A stretch of DNA of 51,398 nucleotides from Aliidiomarina sanyensis (GTDB lineage: Bacteria; Pseudomonadota; Gammaproteobacteria; Enterobacterales; Alteromonadaceae): contig NZ_PIPM01000013.1 in NCBI RefSeq assembly GCF_003987175.1, positions 1 through 51,398 on the forward strand, read 5' to 3'. The position numbers and the translations under genes were made by a program. The notes beneath the pieces are model-generated. The model saw only the letters and a program-made list of their open reading frames with translations, made no database searches and had not been told where the DNA came from. Below are positions 17,235 to 27,329 of this stretch, in pieces. The stretch's first letter is position 1; each line of letters begins with the position of its first letter.

Positions 17235-17960
17235 TTAAGATTGAGTTCGGCCCCGAACTGTATTTTCCATCGATTCTTGTGACGTGTGTCGGACATCCTT
17301 ACCTTGCACAAAGTAAATGATGTACTCCGAAATATTCTGGCAGCGATCACCTATGCGCTCGAGTGAACGGGCCGACCACATCACATCCATGATCTTTGGG
17401 ATACTGCGAGAGTCTTCCATCATGTAGGTCATGAGCTGGCGGGTCAGCGCTTCATACTGACGGTCTGCGTTAGCATCTTGTTGATGCACCAGCAGCGCCG
17501 ATTCCTGATCCATCCGCGCAAATGCGTCGAGGACTTGGCGTAGCATACTTAACACCTGTTGGCCTAAGTTCTCGAGACTAACCAGCAAATGCTCTTGGTC
17601 CTTGCTAAAGCTCGCTTTCGCTACGTGCGCAATTCGCTCGGCTTCATCACCAATCCGTTCCAAGTCTGAAATGGTCTTGATAATGGCCAGGACCAGACGC
17701 AAATCGCTCGCTGTGGGCTGGCGTTTCGCGATGATTCGCGTACAGGCTTCATCAATTTCCAGTTCCATTTGGTTGATTTTGTAATCATTCTCAAGCACAC
17801 GGTTGGCCAGCTCAGTGTCGCTATTCTCAATCGCTTTGAGTGCGTCACTCAGCTGCTTCTCAACGAGGCCACCCATGGTGAGGGCTTTGTTCCGGATCAG
17901 GTCGAGTTCTTCATTGAACTTCCCTGAGATATGTTTACCTACGCTAAACTTGTCCATCAT
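17235..17960 (-). CDS. phoU: Phosphate-transport accessory protein PhoU
   Basis: Cytoplasmic negative regulator that couples PstSCAB activity to PhoR. The 241-residue product consists of two three-helix PhoU domains; the paired signatures are IGDEAERIAH near residue 105 and IGDRCQNISEYI near residue 205. It starts MMDKFSVGKHISGKFNEELD; either Met may be used. It lies 12 bp after pstB and is last in the pst operon. Confidence 0.97.
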   Translation of the reverse strand: MMDKFSVGKHISGKFNEELDLIRNKALTMGGLVEKQLSDALKAIENSDTELANRVLENDYKINQMELEIDEACTRIIAKRQPTASDLRLVLAIIKTISDLERIGDEAERIAHVAKASFSKDQEHLLVSLENLGQQVLSMLRQVLDAFARMDQESALLVHQQDANADRQYEALTRQLMTYMMEDSRSIPKIMDVMWSARSLERIGDRCQNISEYIIYFVQGKDVRHTSQESMENTVRGRTQS

Positions 17961-17972
17961 TGTGCCCGCCTA

Positions 17973-18788
17973 TTAACCGTACCGACCGGTGATGTAATCT
18001 TCTGTTTGTTTCTTCGCTGGCGTCGTGAACAGCGCATTGGTGTCGTCATACTCAATCAGCTTACCCATATATAAGAACGCAGTTTGATCAGAAACCCGCG
18101 CGGCTTGTTGCATATTATGGGTGACAATCACGACCGTGTACTGAGACTTCAATTCCGTAATCAGCTCTTCAATGGTCAGCGTCGAAATAGGGTCGAGCGC
18201 AGAGGTCGGTTCATCCAATAAGAGCACTTCTGGCTCAATCGCGATGGCGCGGGCAATCACCAAACGCTGTTGCTGACCGCCCGACAAACTAAATGCGCTC
18301 TCTTTCAGACGATCTTTCACCTCGTTCCAGAGTGCCGCCCCTTTGAGCGAGCGCTCCACCACCTCATCCAAAGTTCGACGGTCATTGACGCCCATTAGAC
18401 GCAGTCCATACACCACATTTTCATAGATAGACTTTGGAAACGGGTTCGGCCGTTGGAATACCATCCCAATCCGACGGCGTAACGCCGCCACGTCCACATC
18501 GCGGTCATAAATATTCTTTCCATGCAGCGAGATCGCCCCGTCGACTCGGCAGCTCTCCACCAAGTCATTCATACGGTTAATACACCGCAACAGCGTCGAT
18601 TTCCCGCAGCCTGAAGGGCCGATAAACGCGGTGACTTTGCCTTTAGGAATCGCCATGCTGATATCGTGAAGTGCTTGCGCCTGACCATAAAACAGATTGA
18701 GATTTTCAATCCGCAAAGCTGTCTCTTCTTCCGAGAGGCTCGCCAAGTCCAGCTTCTCATTTGTATTGTGTGCATTTAATGTAATCAT
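17973..18788 (-). CDS. pstB: Phosphate ABC transporter ATP-binding protein PstB
   Basis: ATPase of the high-affinity phosphate importer. The 271-residue product has Walker [10 protein letters not shown], the signature [16 protein letters not shown], Walker [14 protein letters not shown] and the switch His in [10 protein letters not shown]. The N-terminal 25 residues are an extension not needed for the fold. It follows pstA after 38 bp and precedes phoU. Confidence 0.98.
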   Translation of the reverse strand: MITLNAHNTNEKLDLASLSEEETALRIENLNLFYGQAQALHDISMAIPKGKVTAFIGPSGCGKSTLLRCINRMNDLVESCRVDGAISLHGKNIYDRDVDVAALRRRIGMVFQRPNPFPKSIYENVVYGLRLMGVNDRRTLDEVVERSLKGAALWNEVKDRLKESAFSLSGGQQQRLVIARAIAIEPEVLLLDEPTSALDPISTLTIEELITELKSQYTVVIVTHNMQQAARVSDQTAFLYMGKLIEYDDTNALFTTPAKKQTEDYITGRYG

Positions 18789-18826
18789 AATTCGCTCTAT
18801 CTCATCGAGACAAAAAGGACCGCACC

Positions 18827-20479
18827 TTAGTGCTCCAGTGCCCGGAATTTCTCACGTAAACGGTTACGAACCCCAATGGCGGTCAAATTCAGTCCAACAA
18901 TGACCGTGACCAACAGGAATGAGGTCGCATATACCAAGGGGCGTGCCGCCTCGACGTTCGGGCTTTGGAAGCCGACGTCGTAGATGTGGAAGCCCAAGTG
19001 CATAAACTTGCGATCTAAATGGAAGAACGGGAAGTTTCCATCGACCGGCAAGGTAGGCGCAGATTTCACGACCCCCACCAGCATCAGTGGCGCGACCTCT
19101 CCGGCTGCCCGTGCAACCGCCAGAATCAGTCCGGTCATAATCGCCGGAGACGCCATCGGAACCACAATCCGCCAAATTGTTTCGGCCTTGGTAGCCCCCA
19201 AGGCAAGAGACCCTTCACGGACTGCGCTTGGAATCCGCGATAAACCTTCCTCTGTGGACACAATCACCACCGGTAATGTCAGAATCGCAAGAGTCAAGGC
19301 GGACCACAGCACCCCCGGGGTACCGAAGGTTGGGTTTGGTAAGCTCTCCGGATAGAAAATCTGGTCTAAGGTACCACCCACCATGTAGACAAAGAAGCCG
19401 AGACCAAACACCCCATAAACAATCGATGGCACACCCGCAAGGTTAATCACCGCAATGCGAATCATCCGCGTAATCGCATTCTTTCCAGCATATTCGTGCA
19501 AGTAGATGGCTGCAATCACACCAAATGGCGTCACAATCACCGACATCAGCAACACCATAAAAACGGTTCCGAAAATAGCCGGAAACACACCGCCCTCGGT
19601 ATTCGACTCACGCGGATCTTCGGTGACAAACTTCTTGATTTGGCGGAAGAAGTAGCCCCACTTTTGTAACACGTTCATGTCATTGGCATAGGTCGCATCA
19701 AGCACCATGTTCATGCTCAGCGTAACCTGCTCACCACGCATATCGCGCATCACAACAGCATCTCGCTGAGCACGTTGACGAATCTCAAAGAGCTCTGCCT
19801 CAACCTCTAAGTAGGCCTCACGCAGGGCTTCTTCCTCTTCACGCAACGCCGCATCGGCTTCTTCCGTAAAGGTTCCCCGCAATTCCATCCGGCGACGCTC
19901 AAGACGAATCTGATCAAGCTGATAGTTGATACGGGCAATGGGGCCCCGCTGCAGTGTCATGGCTTCATCACGCAGATTCACTGCACGACGAATCCGGTCC
20001 CGGAAAACGGCACGAATATCTGCGTTGGCCGTCATTACCGAGATGCCATCTTCTAGTACATCTTCTACGTATCCGTAAAAATTACCGTTTCGAGCCCGCT
20101 CCAACATGACCAAATCGCGCGGCGTTTCCATGCGGGCGATATCGGTCGCCAGGACCCAGGTAAAATCGAGGGGGACAAACTCCCGATTTCCGATTTTCAC
20201 CAAATAGCGGGTCACGAACTCATCGGTAATGTGCGAAGTATCAATCCCCGCATCTTGCAAACGGGTTACTGGAATCTGCTCGCGCTCATAAATTTCACCA
20301 ATCAGGATTTGTCGATCCACATCATTGAAGGGAAACTCATAAATGGTCGAAGGCCAGAAAAATGTAAGCCCGCGCCATGCAATCAGGGCAATCAAACCGA
20401 GTACTGCAATCAGGGCTAAGCTAACTGTGCCTGCCGTCATCCAGATCCAAGGAGAGCCTGATTTAAACCATGCTTTCAT
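18827..20479 (-). CDS. pstA: Phosphate ABC transporter permease PstA, long form
   Basis: Inner-membrane permease subunit. At 550 residues it is almost twice the E. coli PstA. One membrane helix (about residues 16-40) is followed by an extracytoplasmic insertion of about 250 residues that includes a Glu/Arg-rich coiled coil (about 195-250). The canonical permease follows from about residue 295 with [19 protein letters not shown] and the EAA-loop [22 protein letters not shown]. The start at 20479 is chosen because GGGGAG then lies six bases upstream; ATG at 20485 abuts the ribosome site. It begins 11 bp after pstC ends. Long forms are known in marine gammaproteobacteria. Confidence 0.95.
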   Translation of the reverse strand: MKAWFKSGSPWIWMTAGTVSLALIAVLGLIALIAWRGLTFFWPSTIYEFPFNDVDRQILIGEIYEREQIPVTRLQDAGIDTSHITDEFVTRYLVKIGNREFVPLDFTWVLATDIARMETPRDLVMLERARNGNFYGYVEDVLEDGISVMTANADIRAVFRDRIRRAVNLRDEAMTLQRGPIARINYQLDQIRLERRRMELRGTFTEEADAALREEEEALREAYLEVEAELFEIRQRAQRDAVVMRDMRGEQVTLSMNMVLDATYANDMNVLQKWGYFFRQIKKFVTEDPRESNTEGGVFPAIFGTVFMVLLMSVIVTPFGVIAAIYLHEYAGKNAITRMIRIAVINLAGVPSIVYGVFGLGFFVYMVGGTLDQIFYPESLPNPTFGTPGVLWSALTLAILTLPVVIVSTEEGLSRIPSAVREGSLALGATKAETIWRIVVPMASPAIMTGLILAVARAAGEVAPLMLVGVVKSAPTLPVDGNFPFFHLDRKFMHLGFHIYDVGFQSPNVEAARPLVYATSFLLVTVIVGLNLTAIGVRNRLREKFRALEH

Positions 20480-20490
20480 CAACATCTCCC

Positions 20491-22737
20491 CTACAGCGAA
20501 CTATACTTTTCACGCAGACGCTGTCGGACAAACTCCGCTAGCGTGTTGAACGCGAAAGTGAAGACGAACAGCACGAAGGCTGCAAGGAACAGGATGCGAT
20601 AGTGGGTGCTGCCCACTTCGGACTCGGGCATTTCAACCGCAATGTTCGCGGATAGTGTCCGCATCCCTTCAAAAATATTCCAATCCATGATGGGCGTATT
20701 CCCCGTAGCCATCAGTACAATCATAGTCTCGCCCACTGCACGCCCTAGCCCCATCATGACCGCCGAGAAAATCCCTGGACTTGCAGTAAGCAGGACGACT
20801 TTGGTGAGGGTTTGCCACTCCGTTGCACCTAGCGCAAGAGAACCATTTGACAGGTGCTTTGGTACGCTAAAGACAGCATCCTCAGCTATCGAGAAGATGG
20901 TTGGAATGACCGCGAAGCCCATGGCAATTCCCACCACCAAGGCGTTTCGTTGGTCAAAGTTAATGCCCAGCTCATTGGTTAAGAAATAGCGCGTATCCCC
21001 ATCAAAGAACCAAAGCTCGAGATAAGGACTCATCGCAAACGATGCCCAACCCGCGAAAATAACGACTGGCATCAATAACATCGCAGCGCGCCCATCGGTG
21101 ACGTGGCGGCGGATATTTTCCGGCAGTAAATGCCACAAAAATGCCGCGACAAGGATTGTGAGCGGCACCACAATAACAAATGCAATAAACCCAGGTAGAT
21201 GACTCTCCACCAGCGGCGCAAGCCAAAGCCCCGCAAGGAAACCCAGAATAACCGTTGGCAAGGCCTCCATAATTTCAACCGTTGGTTTAACCACTTTGCG
21301 CAATGCAGGCGTCATGAAGTACGCCGTATATACCGCTGCTGCAAGGCCGATCGGCACCGCCAAAAGCATCGCGTAAAACGCCGCTTTGATGGTTCCAAAG
21401 GAAATAGGCACCAACGAGAACTTAGGCTCGAATTCATCGGAACCTGAAGTACTTTGCCACGTATAGGTGGGCTCCTCGTAATTCTCGTACCAGACTTTGC
21501 TCCAGATGGCCGACCAACTTACTTCTGGGTGGTCGTTATGCAAACGAAACACATGAACTTGATCACCATTTTGCGCAACCAAATGGTTTGCGCGAGGCCC
21601 GATAGCCGCCTGCTCAATGGCCACATTGCCCGGCTGGCGTTGATATAGCTGCCGATGCGAGGTGGTGTGGAGAATGGCTAACTCACCTTCCTCAGTGACC
21701 GCGTAGAAAGTCCGACGGAACTGCTCAGGAATCAACGACCGAATCGGCCGGCCCACGTCGAAAGTACGAATCTCTCGGTATTGCCGCTGCCCATCTCCAC
21801 TGACTTCAAACCATTGGCTAATTTGCCCGCTGTCATGAGCAATCATGAGTGAACTACTACCCGCCAACAATGCCATTGCACTGACCGCACCCCGGGACTG
21901 AGGCAAGCTAATGACTTGCGACTCTTGTACGTCAGCAAGGTTACGCACGTCAAAAATGTGCAAGCGATTGTTCTGCTGAACAAACAGCTGTCGCAGATTA
22001 GGCGTAATATGAAGACTTTGAATCCGGCCGCGCAGAGGTACTTCGGTTCGCTGGGTTGAGAACGTAAAGGCGCGGGTCATCATATTCTGACGACCGGTAA
22101 AACGCGTGACGATAAGACGCTGATCTTCAGTGACCGCGGCGAATAGTAAGGTGTTTCCGTCCCGTTCAAAGGCTAGCCGTTGAATATCTCGCCCCTGCTC
22201 ATCAAGTTGCAGCGGAGTTTCACCAAATGGAAAAGTCAGACGAGGGACCACCAAGCGGATATCGTTGGGCCAGCTTACGTCGTATTCTGGGCGAGCAATC
22301 CGAACCAAGCCGTCAGCCAGTGCCACCGCATAGTCATTATTGGCCAGACTATTGCGTGCAAACGCCCGCAGCGCTTCGTCTTCGCCCACGAGTGAACGCT
22401 CGAGCAAGACAGTGCCGGCCGGTTGTAAGCCATCACCCGCCCGAAGTTGGAAGAACACGATGCGACCATCTGAGGTCACACGGTGTCCAACTTCAGCGCG
22501 AGCTTCCATGCCGAGTGCGAGTGTTTCGCCACCACCAGGAACTGCATACGATTCGACGGATTTCACGTCGGCGCCCTTGAAGATGGGCAACACGACATAC
22601 AACAAATAAAAGAAAATGAGGAGCAACGCGAGCAAGACAAGACCGCCGCCAAGGGTAACCCCAAAGCGCGCGATCCGATCTTTAATGAGGCGCATGCGAC
22701 CCGCTGAGAATTGCGCGGAAGTCTGAGACGACGCCAT
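20491..22737 (-). CDS. pstC: Phosphate ABC transporter permease PstC, long form with periplasmic propeller-like domain
   Basis: Inner-membrane permease subunit of 748 residues against about 320 in E. coli. A first membrane helix (about residues 27-52) leads to a periplasmic domain of about 390 residues with repeated strand patterns such as LHIFDVRNL, ISQWFEVSG and ELAILHTTS, which suggest a WD40-like beta-propeller. The permease follows from about residue 455 (ISFGTIKAAFYAMLLAVPIG) with the EAA-loop ALGATEWQTLTKVVLLTASPG. AAGGAA lies before the ATG. It starts 53 bp after pstS. The propeller fold is inferred from sequence rhythm. Confidence 0.95.
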   Translation of the reverse strand: MASSQTSAQFSAGRMRLIKDRIARFGVTLGGGLVLLALLLIFFYLLYVVLPIFKGADVKSVESYAVPGGGETLALGMEARAEVGHRVTSDGRIVFFQLRAGDGLQPAGTVLLERSLVGEDEALRAFARNSLANNDYAVALADGLVRIARPEYDVSWPNDIRLVVPRLTFPFGETPLQLDEQGRDIQRLAFERDGNTLLFAAVTEDQRLIVTRFTGRQNMMTRAFTFSTQRTEVPLRGRIQSLHITPNLRQLFVQQNNRLHIFDVRNLADVQESQVISLPQSRGAVSAMALLAGSSSLMIAHDSGQISQWFEVSGDGQRQYREIRTFDVGRPIRSLIPEQFRRTFYAVTEEGELAILHTTSHRQLYQRQPGNVAIEQAAIGPRANHLVAQNGDQVHVFRLHNDHPEVSWSAIWSKVWYENYEEPTYTWQSTSGSDEFEPKFSLVPISFGTIKAAFYAMLLAVPIGLAAAVYTAYFMTPALRKVVKPTVEIMEALPTVILGFLAGLWLAPLVESHLPGFIAFVIVVPLTILVAAFLWHLLPENIRRHVTDGRAAMLLMPVVIFAGWASFAMSPYLELWFFDGDTRYFLTNELGINFDQRNALVVGIAMGFAVIPTIFSIAEDAVFSVPKHLSNGSLALGATEWQTLTKVVLLTASPGIFSAVMMGLGRAVGETMIVLMATGNTPIMDWNIFEGMRTLSANIAVEMPESEVGSTHYRILFLAAFVLFVFTFAFNTLAEFVRQRLREKYSSL

Positions 22738-22790
22738 AAGTTCCTTACCTTTTTAAGCAGGACAAATTGTTATTATCAGGGCTTAACGCC

Positions 22791-23816
22791 TTATTCGTTC
22801 CACAAACCCAGTGCACGCAGATCTTCTTCTGCGACTGCCGCTGGCACCGGAACGTAACCGTCGTTATTCACGATCTGCTGACCTTGCTTCGAAAGCATTA
22901 ACTTCACGAATTCAGCGGTGACCGGATCCAGTGGACGATTTGGGTGTTTGTTCACATACACGTACAAGAAGCGAGCGAAGGGGTACTCACCGCTACCAGC
23001 GGTCATGGCGTTGACTTCTACATAATCCGTGCCATTGTCCCATGCAATCGGCAGGACACGAACACCTGATGTTTGATAGCCAATTCCCGAGTAACCAATC
23101 GCATTCGGGCTGGTCGAGATGGACTGCACGACCGAGGCAGAACCTGGCTGTTCATTGACTGCGTTTTTGAAATCACCGCCACACAGGGCTGATTCTTTGA
23201 AATAGCCGTAGGTGCCAGACACCGAGTTCCGTCCGTACAACTGAATATCACGGTTTGTCCAGTTCCCGGTCAGACCCAACTGGCCCCAACGACGGACATC
23301 TTCATTTGCACCACACCGACGGGTTGACGAGAAAATCGCATCGACTTGTTGCACGTTTAGACCGGGCAACGGGTTGTCTTTATGCACAAACACCGCAAGT
23401 GCATCAATCGCGACACGAATCGCTGTTGGAGGGTAACCGTTGCGCTCTTCAAACGCTTGAATTTCCCGCGGACGCATGGCACGGCTCATCGGAGCCATGG
23501 TTGAGGTGCCCTCTGCTAATGCAGGAGGCGCCGTGGAAGAACCAGCCGCTTGAACTTGCAGCGTCACGTTTGGATAGTGGCGTTGGAATTCTTCAGTCCA
23601 GTAGGTCATCAGGTTCGCTAAGGTATCTGAACCGACGGATGAAATCGTGCCAGAAATACCGCTTACGCTGCGATACTCGCGCAGGTTCTCATCAATTTCT
23701 GCCGATGCGGCACCAGCAAACGCGAAAGACAATGCAAATGCGGCCGAGAAGAACCGCTTGCCCGTCATGGCCCGCGCGATTTCTGGTAAAGATAGTACAG
23801 TGATGTTCGTTTTCAT
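22791..23816 (-). CDS. pstS: Periplasmic phosphate-binding protein PstS
   Basis: Binds phosphate in the periplasm and delivers it to PstCA. The 341-residue product has a long signal peptide ending AASA near residue 37, then [16 protein letters not shown] and [22 protein letters not shown], split here, which supply phosphate ligands, and the conserved [12 protein letters not shown]. The frame opens at TTG 23828, but ATG 23816 has GGGGA upstream and begins the signal peptide. A three-repeat Pho box lies about 55 bp upstream. Confidence 0.96.
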   Translation of the reverse strand: MKTNITVLSLPEIARAMTGKRFFSAAFALSFAFAGAASAEIDENLREYRSVSGISGTISSVGSDTLANLMTYWTEEFQRHYPNVTLQVQAAGSSTAPPALAEGTSTMAPMSRAMRPREIQAFEERNGYPPTAIRVAIDALAVFVHKDNPLPGLNVQQVDAIFSSTRRCGANEDVRRWGQLGLTGNWTNRDIQLYGRNSVSGTYGYFKESALCGGDFKNAVNEQPGSASVVQSISTSPNAIGYSGIGYQTSGVRVLPIAWDNGTDYVEVNAMTAGSGEYPFARFLYVYVNKHPNRPLDPVTAEFVKLMLSKQGQQIVNNDGYVPVPAAVAEEDLRALGLWNE

Positions 23817-23868
23817 ATGCGTCCCCAATGGAGGTGTGATTGAACTTCGCTGATATTAAGAAATTAAT

Positions 23869-23895
23869 GTGACAGTATTATGACAATTGTGACAG
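23869..23895 (-). promoter_or_regulatory. Pho box upstream of pstS
   Basis: On the minus strand TTGTCAT-AATA-CTGTCAC (23869-23886) is a near-perfect PhoB site of two 7-mers with a 4-bp spacer. Another CTGTCAC (23889-23895) lies just upstream. TAATAT follows the box by about 10 bp, as expected for a PhoB-activated -10. Confidence 0.88.
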
Positions 23896-23921
23896 TTTCG
23901 AGAACGTTCGCTGGACTTGGC

Positions 23922-25241
23922 TCAACTCACTTTTGTAGCGACACTTTCAACCAATAATTCCGGGGGTATCCGGAACCAGAACCGGCTGCCCTGTCCTTTG
24001 CGACTATCCACTTGAAGAATCGCCCGGTGATGTTCCAGTGCATGTTTCACGATCGACAGGCCGAGCCCTGTGCCACCGGTGTCCGAACTGCGGTCTTTGT
24101 CTACCCGATAAAACCGCTCTGTCAGGCGCGGAAGATGCTCCGGAGCAATGCCAGCTCCCGTATCCGCCACCGAAAATTCGGCCATCGGACCTATCTTGCC
24201 CCACCGCACGGTAATCTGCCCTTCCACTGGAGTGTATTTAATTGCATTGGTAATTAAGTTCGAGCAAGCCGCACGTAATTTCTCTTCACTACCAAGCACT
24301 GCGACGGAATCGTCAATGTGGGCATCTAAGTACAGCTTCTTGTCTTCAACTAAGGGGCGTAACTCATCTAAAATCTGACGCAGCATGGCGCCCAGATGCA
24401 CGGGCTTGGTGTAGGTATCTTGGATTTGTGCTTCCATGCGAGAGAGCAACAACAACTGATCCACCATGTTTTGCATACGGCGGGTCTGCTTCGACATATC
24501 CACGACCGCCTTGCGCATAACCGCCGGCGCTACCGTCGCTGGCTCTTCAATTAACTCCAAATACCCGCTCATGACAGTCAGCGGTGTTTTCAGCTCGTGG
24601 GATACGTTGGCCACAAAGTCCTTGCGCATCCGTTCGAGTTTTCGCAGCTGCGTGACGTCCCGCGCCACAACCAAGAGTTCATGATCTGAGTAAGGCATGA
24701 AGCGCAGCTCTAATTCCCGTCCATCACCGAGTGGCGAATTGAGAGTAAACGCTTCTTCAAATTTCCCCGCAGCAAAGTATTTTTGAAATTTGGGCAAACG
24801 AATCAGGTTTGTGATGCGAATCCCTTTATCGGTCGGCCATCGCAATCCAAAGTAAACCTGCGCCAACTTATTGGTCCATTCAATATTGCCATTCTTTTGC
24901 AAGACCATGCTCGCGTCGGGCATGGCTTCCGCTGCGTGACGGAACCGTTGCAGCAAGATAGCAAGTTGGCGCCGCTTTGCTTGGGTGCGTCGCAAAGTGC
25001 CGTAGATTCCGTCATAGATATCACTCCACGCACCGGGCGCACGTGGTGGAAGCATGGTGCGACTTTGCCACAACCATACGTTCAGGCGGTGGAAGAAAAC
25101 GTAATGCCACAACAAAGCGAGCGCCTGCCCAAGAGCAAGCGCTTGCCAGAAGTACCCCGTGAGACCACCGATCAACGCAAATGGCAGGAGCCATAGAATC
25201 AAGCGTTTGATAAGGCGGTAAAGATTAAAATGACGTTCCAT
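23922..25241 (-). CDS. phoR: Phosphate regulon sensor histidine kinase PhoR
   Basis: Inner-membrane kinase that phosphorylates PhoB when phosphate is scarce. The 439-residue product has N-terminal membrane segments (about 9-55), a PAS domain (about 95-195), the H-box FVANVSHELKTPLTV with His215, and an ATPase domain with N, G1 (ADTGAGIAPEH) and G2 (GGTGLGLSIVKH) boxes. Its ATG directly abuts the phoB stop codon with no gap, which implies coupled translation. It is followed by 105 bp and then pstS on the same strand. Confidence 0.97.
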   Translation of the reverse strand: MERHFNLYRLIKRLILWLLPFALIGGLTGYFWQALALGQALALLWHYVFFHRLNVWLWQSRTMLPPRAPGAWSDIYDGIYGTLRRTQAKRRQLAILLQRFRHAAEAMPDASMVLQKNGNIEWTNKLAQVYFGLRWPTDKGIRITNLIRLPKFQKYFAAGKFEEAFTLNSPLGDGRELELRFMPYSDHELLVVARDVTQLRKLERMRKDFVANVSHELKTPLTVMSGYLELIEEPATVAPAVMRKAVVDMSKQTRRMQNMVDQLLLLSRMEAQIQDTYTKPVHLGAMLRQILDELRPLVEDKKLYLDAHIDDSVAVLGSEEKLRAACSNLITNAIKYTPVEGQITVRWGKIGPMAEFSVADTGAGIAPEHLPRLTERFYRVDKDRSSDTGGTGLGLSIVKHALEHHRAILQVDSRKGQGSRFWFRIPPELLVESVATKVS

Positions 25242-25928
25242 TTATCGGGTAGAGAACCGATAACCGACGCCTCGCACCGTTTGGATGAGGCGATCGTGCC
25301 CGTGCAGTTCAATTGCTTTTCGCAGGCGGCGAATATGCACGTCGACGGTTCTATCCTCCACATATACGTTAGTGCCCCACACTTGGTCGAGCAGTTGTTC
25401 ACGACTGTACACGCGCTCTGGGTGCGTCATAAAAAAGTGTAGCAGACGAAACTCAGTAGGGCCCATATCCAGAGGTTCTTCATTCGCAGATACCCGGTGT
25501 GAGACGGGATCGAGCTTTAAGCCCTCAATGTTCAAGGGCTCATCTAAGCTCGTGGGAGACACGCGGCGAAACACCGCGCGCATCCGAGCAATCAATTCTT
25601 TCGGTGAAAATGGTTTCGTGACGTAATCATCTGCCCCGACTTCCAACCCCTTGACCTTGTCTTCTTCTTCACCCCGAGCTGTCAGCATAATGATCGGGAT
25701 ATGGCGCAAATAATCGGTGGTTTTGATTTTTCGAGCGAGCTGAATCCCACTTCCCCCCGGCAGCATCCAATCCAATAAAATCAGGTCCGGGTAGGGTTCA
25801 ACAATACGTTCTAGGGCTGCGTCGTAATCCGCGGCCTGCAATGGCTCATATCCGTGTTGCTCCATCACAAATGCAAGCATTTCGCGAATGGGCGCTTCGT
25901 CTTCAACAATCAATATTTTGCTGGGCAT
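25242..25928 (-). CDS. phoB: Phosphate regulon response regulator PhoB
   Basis: OmpR-type response regulator that binds Pho boxes. The 228-residue product has a receiver domain with the phospho-acceptor Asp53 ([13 protein letters not shown]) and a C-terminal winged helix (from about residue 130) ending [11 protein letters not shown]. The DNA-recognition region [16 protein letters not shown] is intact. A Pho box lies about 50 bp upstream, which indicates autoregulation of phoBR. Confidence 0.98.
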   Translation of the reverse strand: MPSKILIVEDEAPIREMLAFVMEQHGYEPLQAADYDAALERIVEPYPDLILLDWMLPGGSGIQLARKIKTTDYLRHIPIIMLTARGEEEDKVKGLEVGADDYVTKPFSPKELIARMRAVFRRVSPTSLDEPLNIEGLKLDPVSHRVSANEEPLDMGPTEFRLLHFFMTHPERVYSREQLLDQVWGTNVYVEDRTVDVHIRRLRKAIELHGHDRLIQTVRGVGYRFSTR

Positions 25929-25976
25929 AAGGGCCGACCTTTTCCGTTATCATTGATTGCATTAGGCGAAGCTTCC

Positions 25977-25994
25977 ATGACACTTTTATGACCG
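25977..25994 (-). promoter_or_regulatory. Pho box upstream of phoB
   Basis: On the minus strand CGGTCAT-AAAA-GTGTCAT, two 7-mers with 11-bp period, differ from the CTGTCAT consensus by two and one bases. It lies 49 bp before the phoB start. Confidence 0.82.
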
Positions 25995-26047
25995 CGGCTC
26001 ATTGTACTTTTTAATCAAACAATAAGCGCATCCCTTGTGGGGCAAAA

Positions 26048-27073
26048 TTAAAAATTCCACACCAAGCCCAATGAGATCGCATAGGGGTCATTTCCGGGCG
26101 CAATCGTCATTTGCTTACCATGCCCACCGGCCGACACATTCACCCGCGCCGTTTCATCGTTATCGGCAAACGCTAACGCGACATACGCGGTTGCAAAGGC
26201 GCTTAAGCGTTTATCGATGCCCACTGTCAACAAGGAGCCGTCATTATTTGACAAATCACGCGCATCACGGTGAAACATCTGTCCTTTGAGGATATAGTCG
26301 TCGGATAGTCGATACTGACCAGAAACCCCATACACACGAACATCGCCCGTTGTCATTCCGGACGCGTCTTGTAAAAAGCCCCCGAGCTGCCATCCCTCAC
26401 CGCGATAGACAACAGCACTGCGAAACGCTTTCAAATCATCGAGCTCGTCTCGTGCTTGGACTTCATAACCCGCTTGTACCTGCCAAGCATCCCGACGCCA
26501 TTGCACCATAGCACTCCATTCGTCATCCCGCGTGGTGGTGCTCGCACCGGTATCTTCGCCGGCCCCGAAGTGAACCACGAAAGACCAGTCGTTCCAGACC
26601 GGACTGAGGTACTGAATTCCGTTGCGGAAGCGCCGGTCAAAGTGCATTTCACCGGCCCGCGTGATATTTCGGCCCTCACCCACACGATCACGAAATTGCT
26701 CCATCATATTTAAGATGCGTTTTACCGGTGTATCAATAAATCCACCGCGAACCGTTCCCCACTCGCCTTGCACACCCACAAAGGTATCCCGTGCCGACAT
26801 CGATGCATCACCATCGGTCACTTGAATAAGACGCTCGATCTGTCCGATCAGCTTGAGCTCATCACTCACGCGATGTTCACCTCTCAGGCCAATACGAGAT
26901 GCATTACTCGAGAGATTCAATCCTCCGGCGTCGCCATCGTGCAGGTAGTCGCCAGACACGTGCAAACGTCCGTAAAAGGAAATCTCATTAGTATTTTGTG
27001 CGATGGCCGGAGTGGCGAACGCGAAGGACAGGAATCCTAGGGAGGTGACGACAAGAGCCGAAGGTATGCGCAT
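26048..27073 (-). CDS. Outer-membrane porin, probably phosphate-starvation induced
   Basis: Trimeric general porin of the Gram-negative porin type. The 341-residue product has a signal peptide ending AIAQ near residue 26, then alternating strands (ISFYGRLHVSGDYL, RIGLRGEHRVSDELKLIGQIE split), RDTFVGVQGEWGTVRGGFIDTP for the conserved constriction region, and a terminal aromatic residue (LGLVWNF) used by the BAM machinery. ATG at 27073 has AAGGAGAG seven bases upstream; a longer frame at 27157 is rejected. Two Pho-box-like sites upstream and its place beside phoB suggest a PhoE-like role in anion uptake. This role is inferred. Confidence 0.9.
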   Translation of the reverse strand: MRIPSALVVTSLGFLSFAFATPAIAQNTNEISFYGRLHVSGDYLHDGDAGGLNLSSNASRIGLRGEHRVSDELKLIGQIERLIQVTDGDASMSARDTFVGVQGEWGTVRGGFIDTPVKRILNMMEQFRDRVGEGRNITRAGEMHFDRRFRNGIQYLSPVWNDWSFVVHFGAGEDTGASTTTRDDEWSAMVQWRRDAWQVQAGYEVQARDELDDLKAFRSAVVYRGEGWQLGGFLQDASGMTTGDVRVYGVSGQYRLSDDYILKGQMFHRDARDLSNNDGSLLTVGIDKRLSAFATAYVALAFADNDETARVNVSAGGHGKQMTIAPGNDPYAISLGLVWNF

Positions 27074-27139
27074 AGATTCTCTCCTTGGCGCGCAAAGACT
27101 GCCGATTTTTTGATAGTTTAGGTGAAAAACGCAACAAGC

Positions 27140-27157
27140 ATGACACTTATATAACAA
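27140..27157 (-). promoter_or_regulatory. Pho-box-like repeat upstream of the porin, proximal
   Basis: On the minus strand TTGTTAT-ATAA-GTGTCAT, 7-mers with 11-bp period and two or fewer mismatches each from CTGTCAT. It lies 67 bp before the porin start. Confidence 0.7.
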
Positions 27158-27172
27158 TTATGCGTCACTTTT

Positions 27173-27190
27173 ATTACAGAATTGTGACTA
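27173..27190 (-). promoter_or_regulatory. Pho-box-like repeat upstream of the porin, distal
   Basis: On the minus strand TAGTCAC-AATT-CTGTAAT, again with 11-bp period. It is weaker than the proximal site and is preceded by TTGTCAC. It is 15 bp upstream of the proximal box. Confidence 0.5.
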
Positions 27191-27329
27191 TGTGACAAAT
27201 AAAAGACAGATCGTACCTGTTTTTATAACACCGGCGGAAAGCATTGATTGATGATGTTCAAAATGACTCGCGCCTGTTAAAGTCATCCATAAGAAATACG
27301 CCACAAGAAAAGCACGGAATACCAACCGG

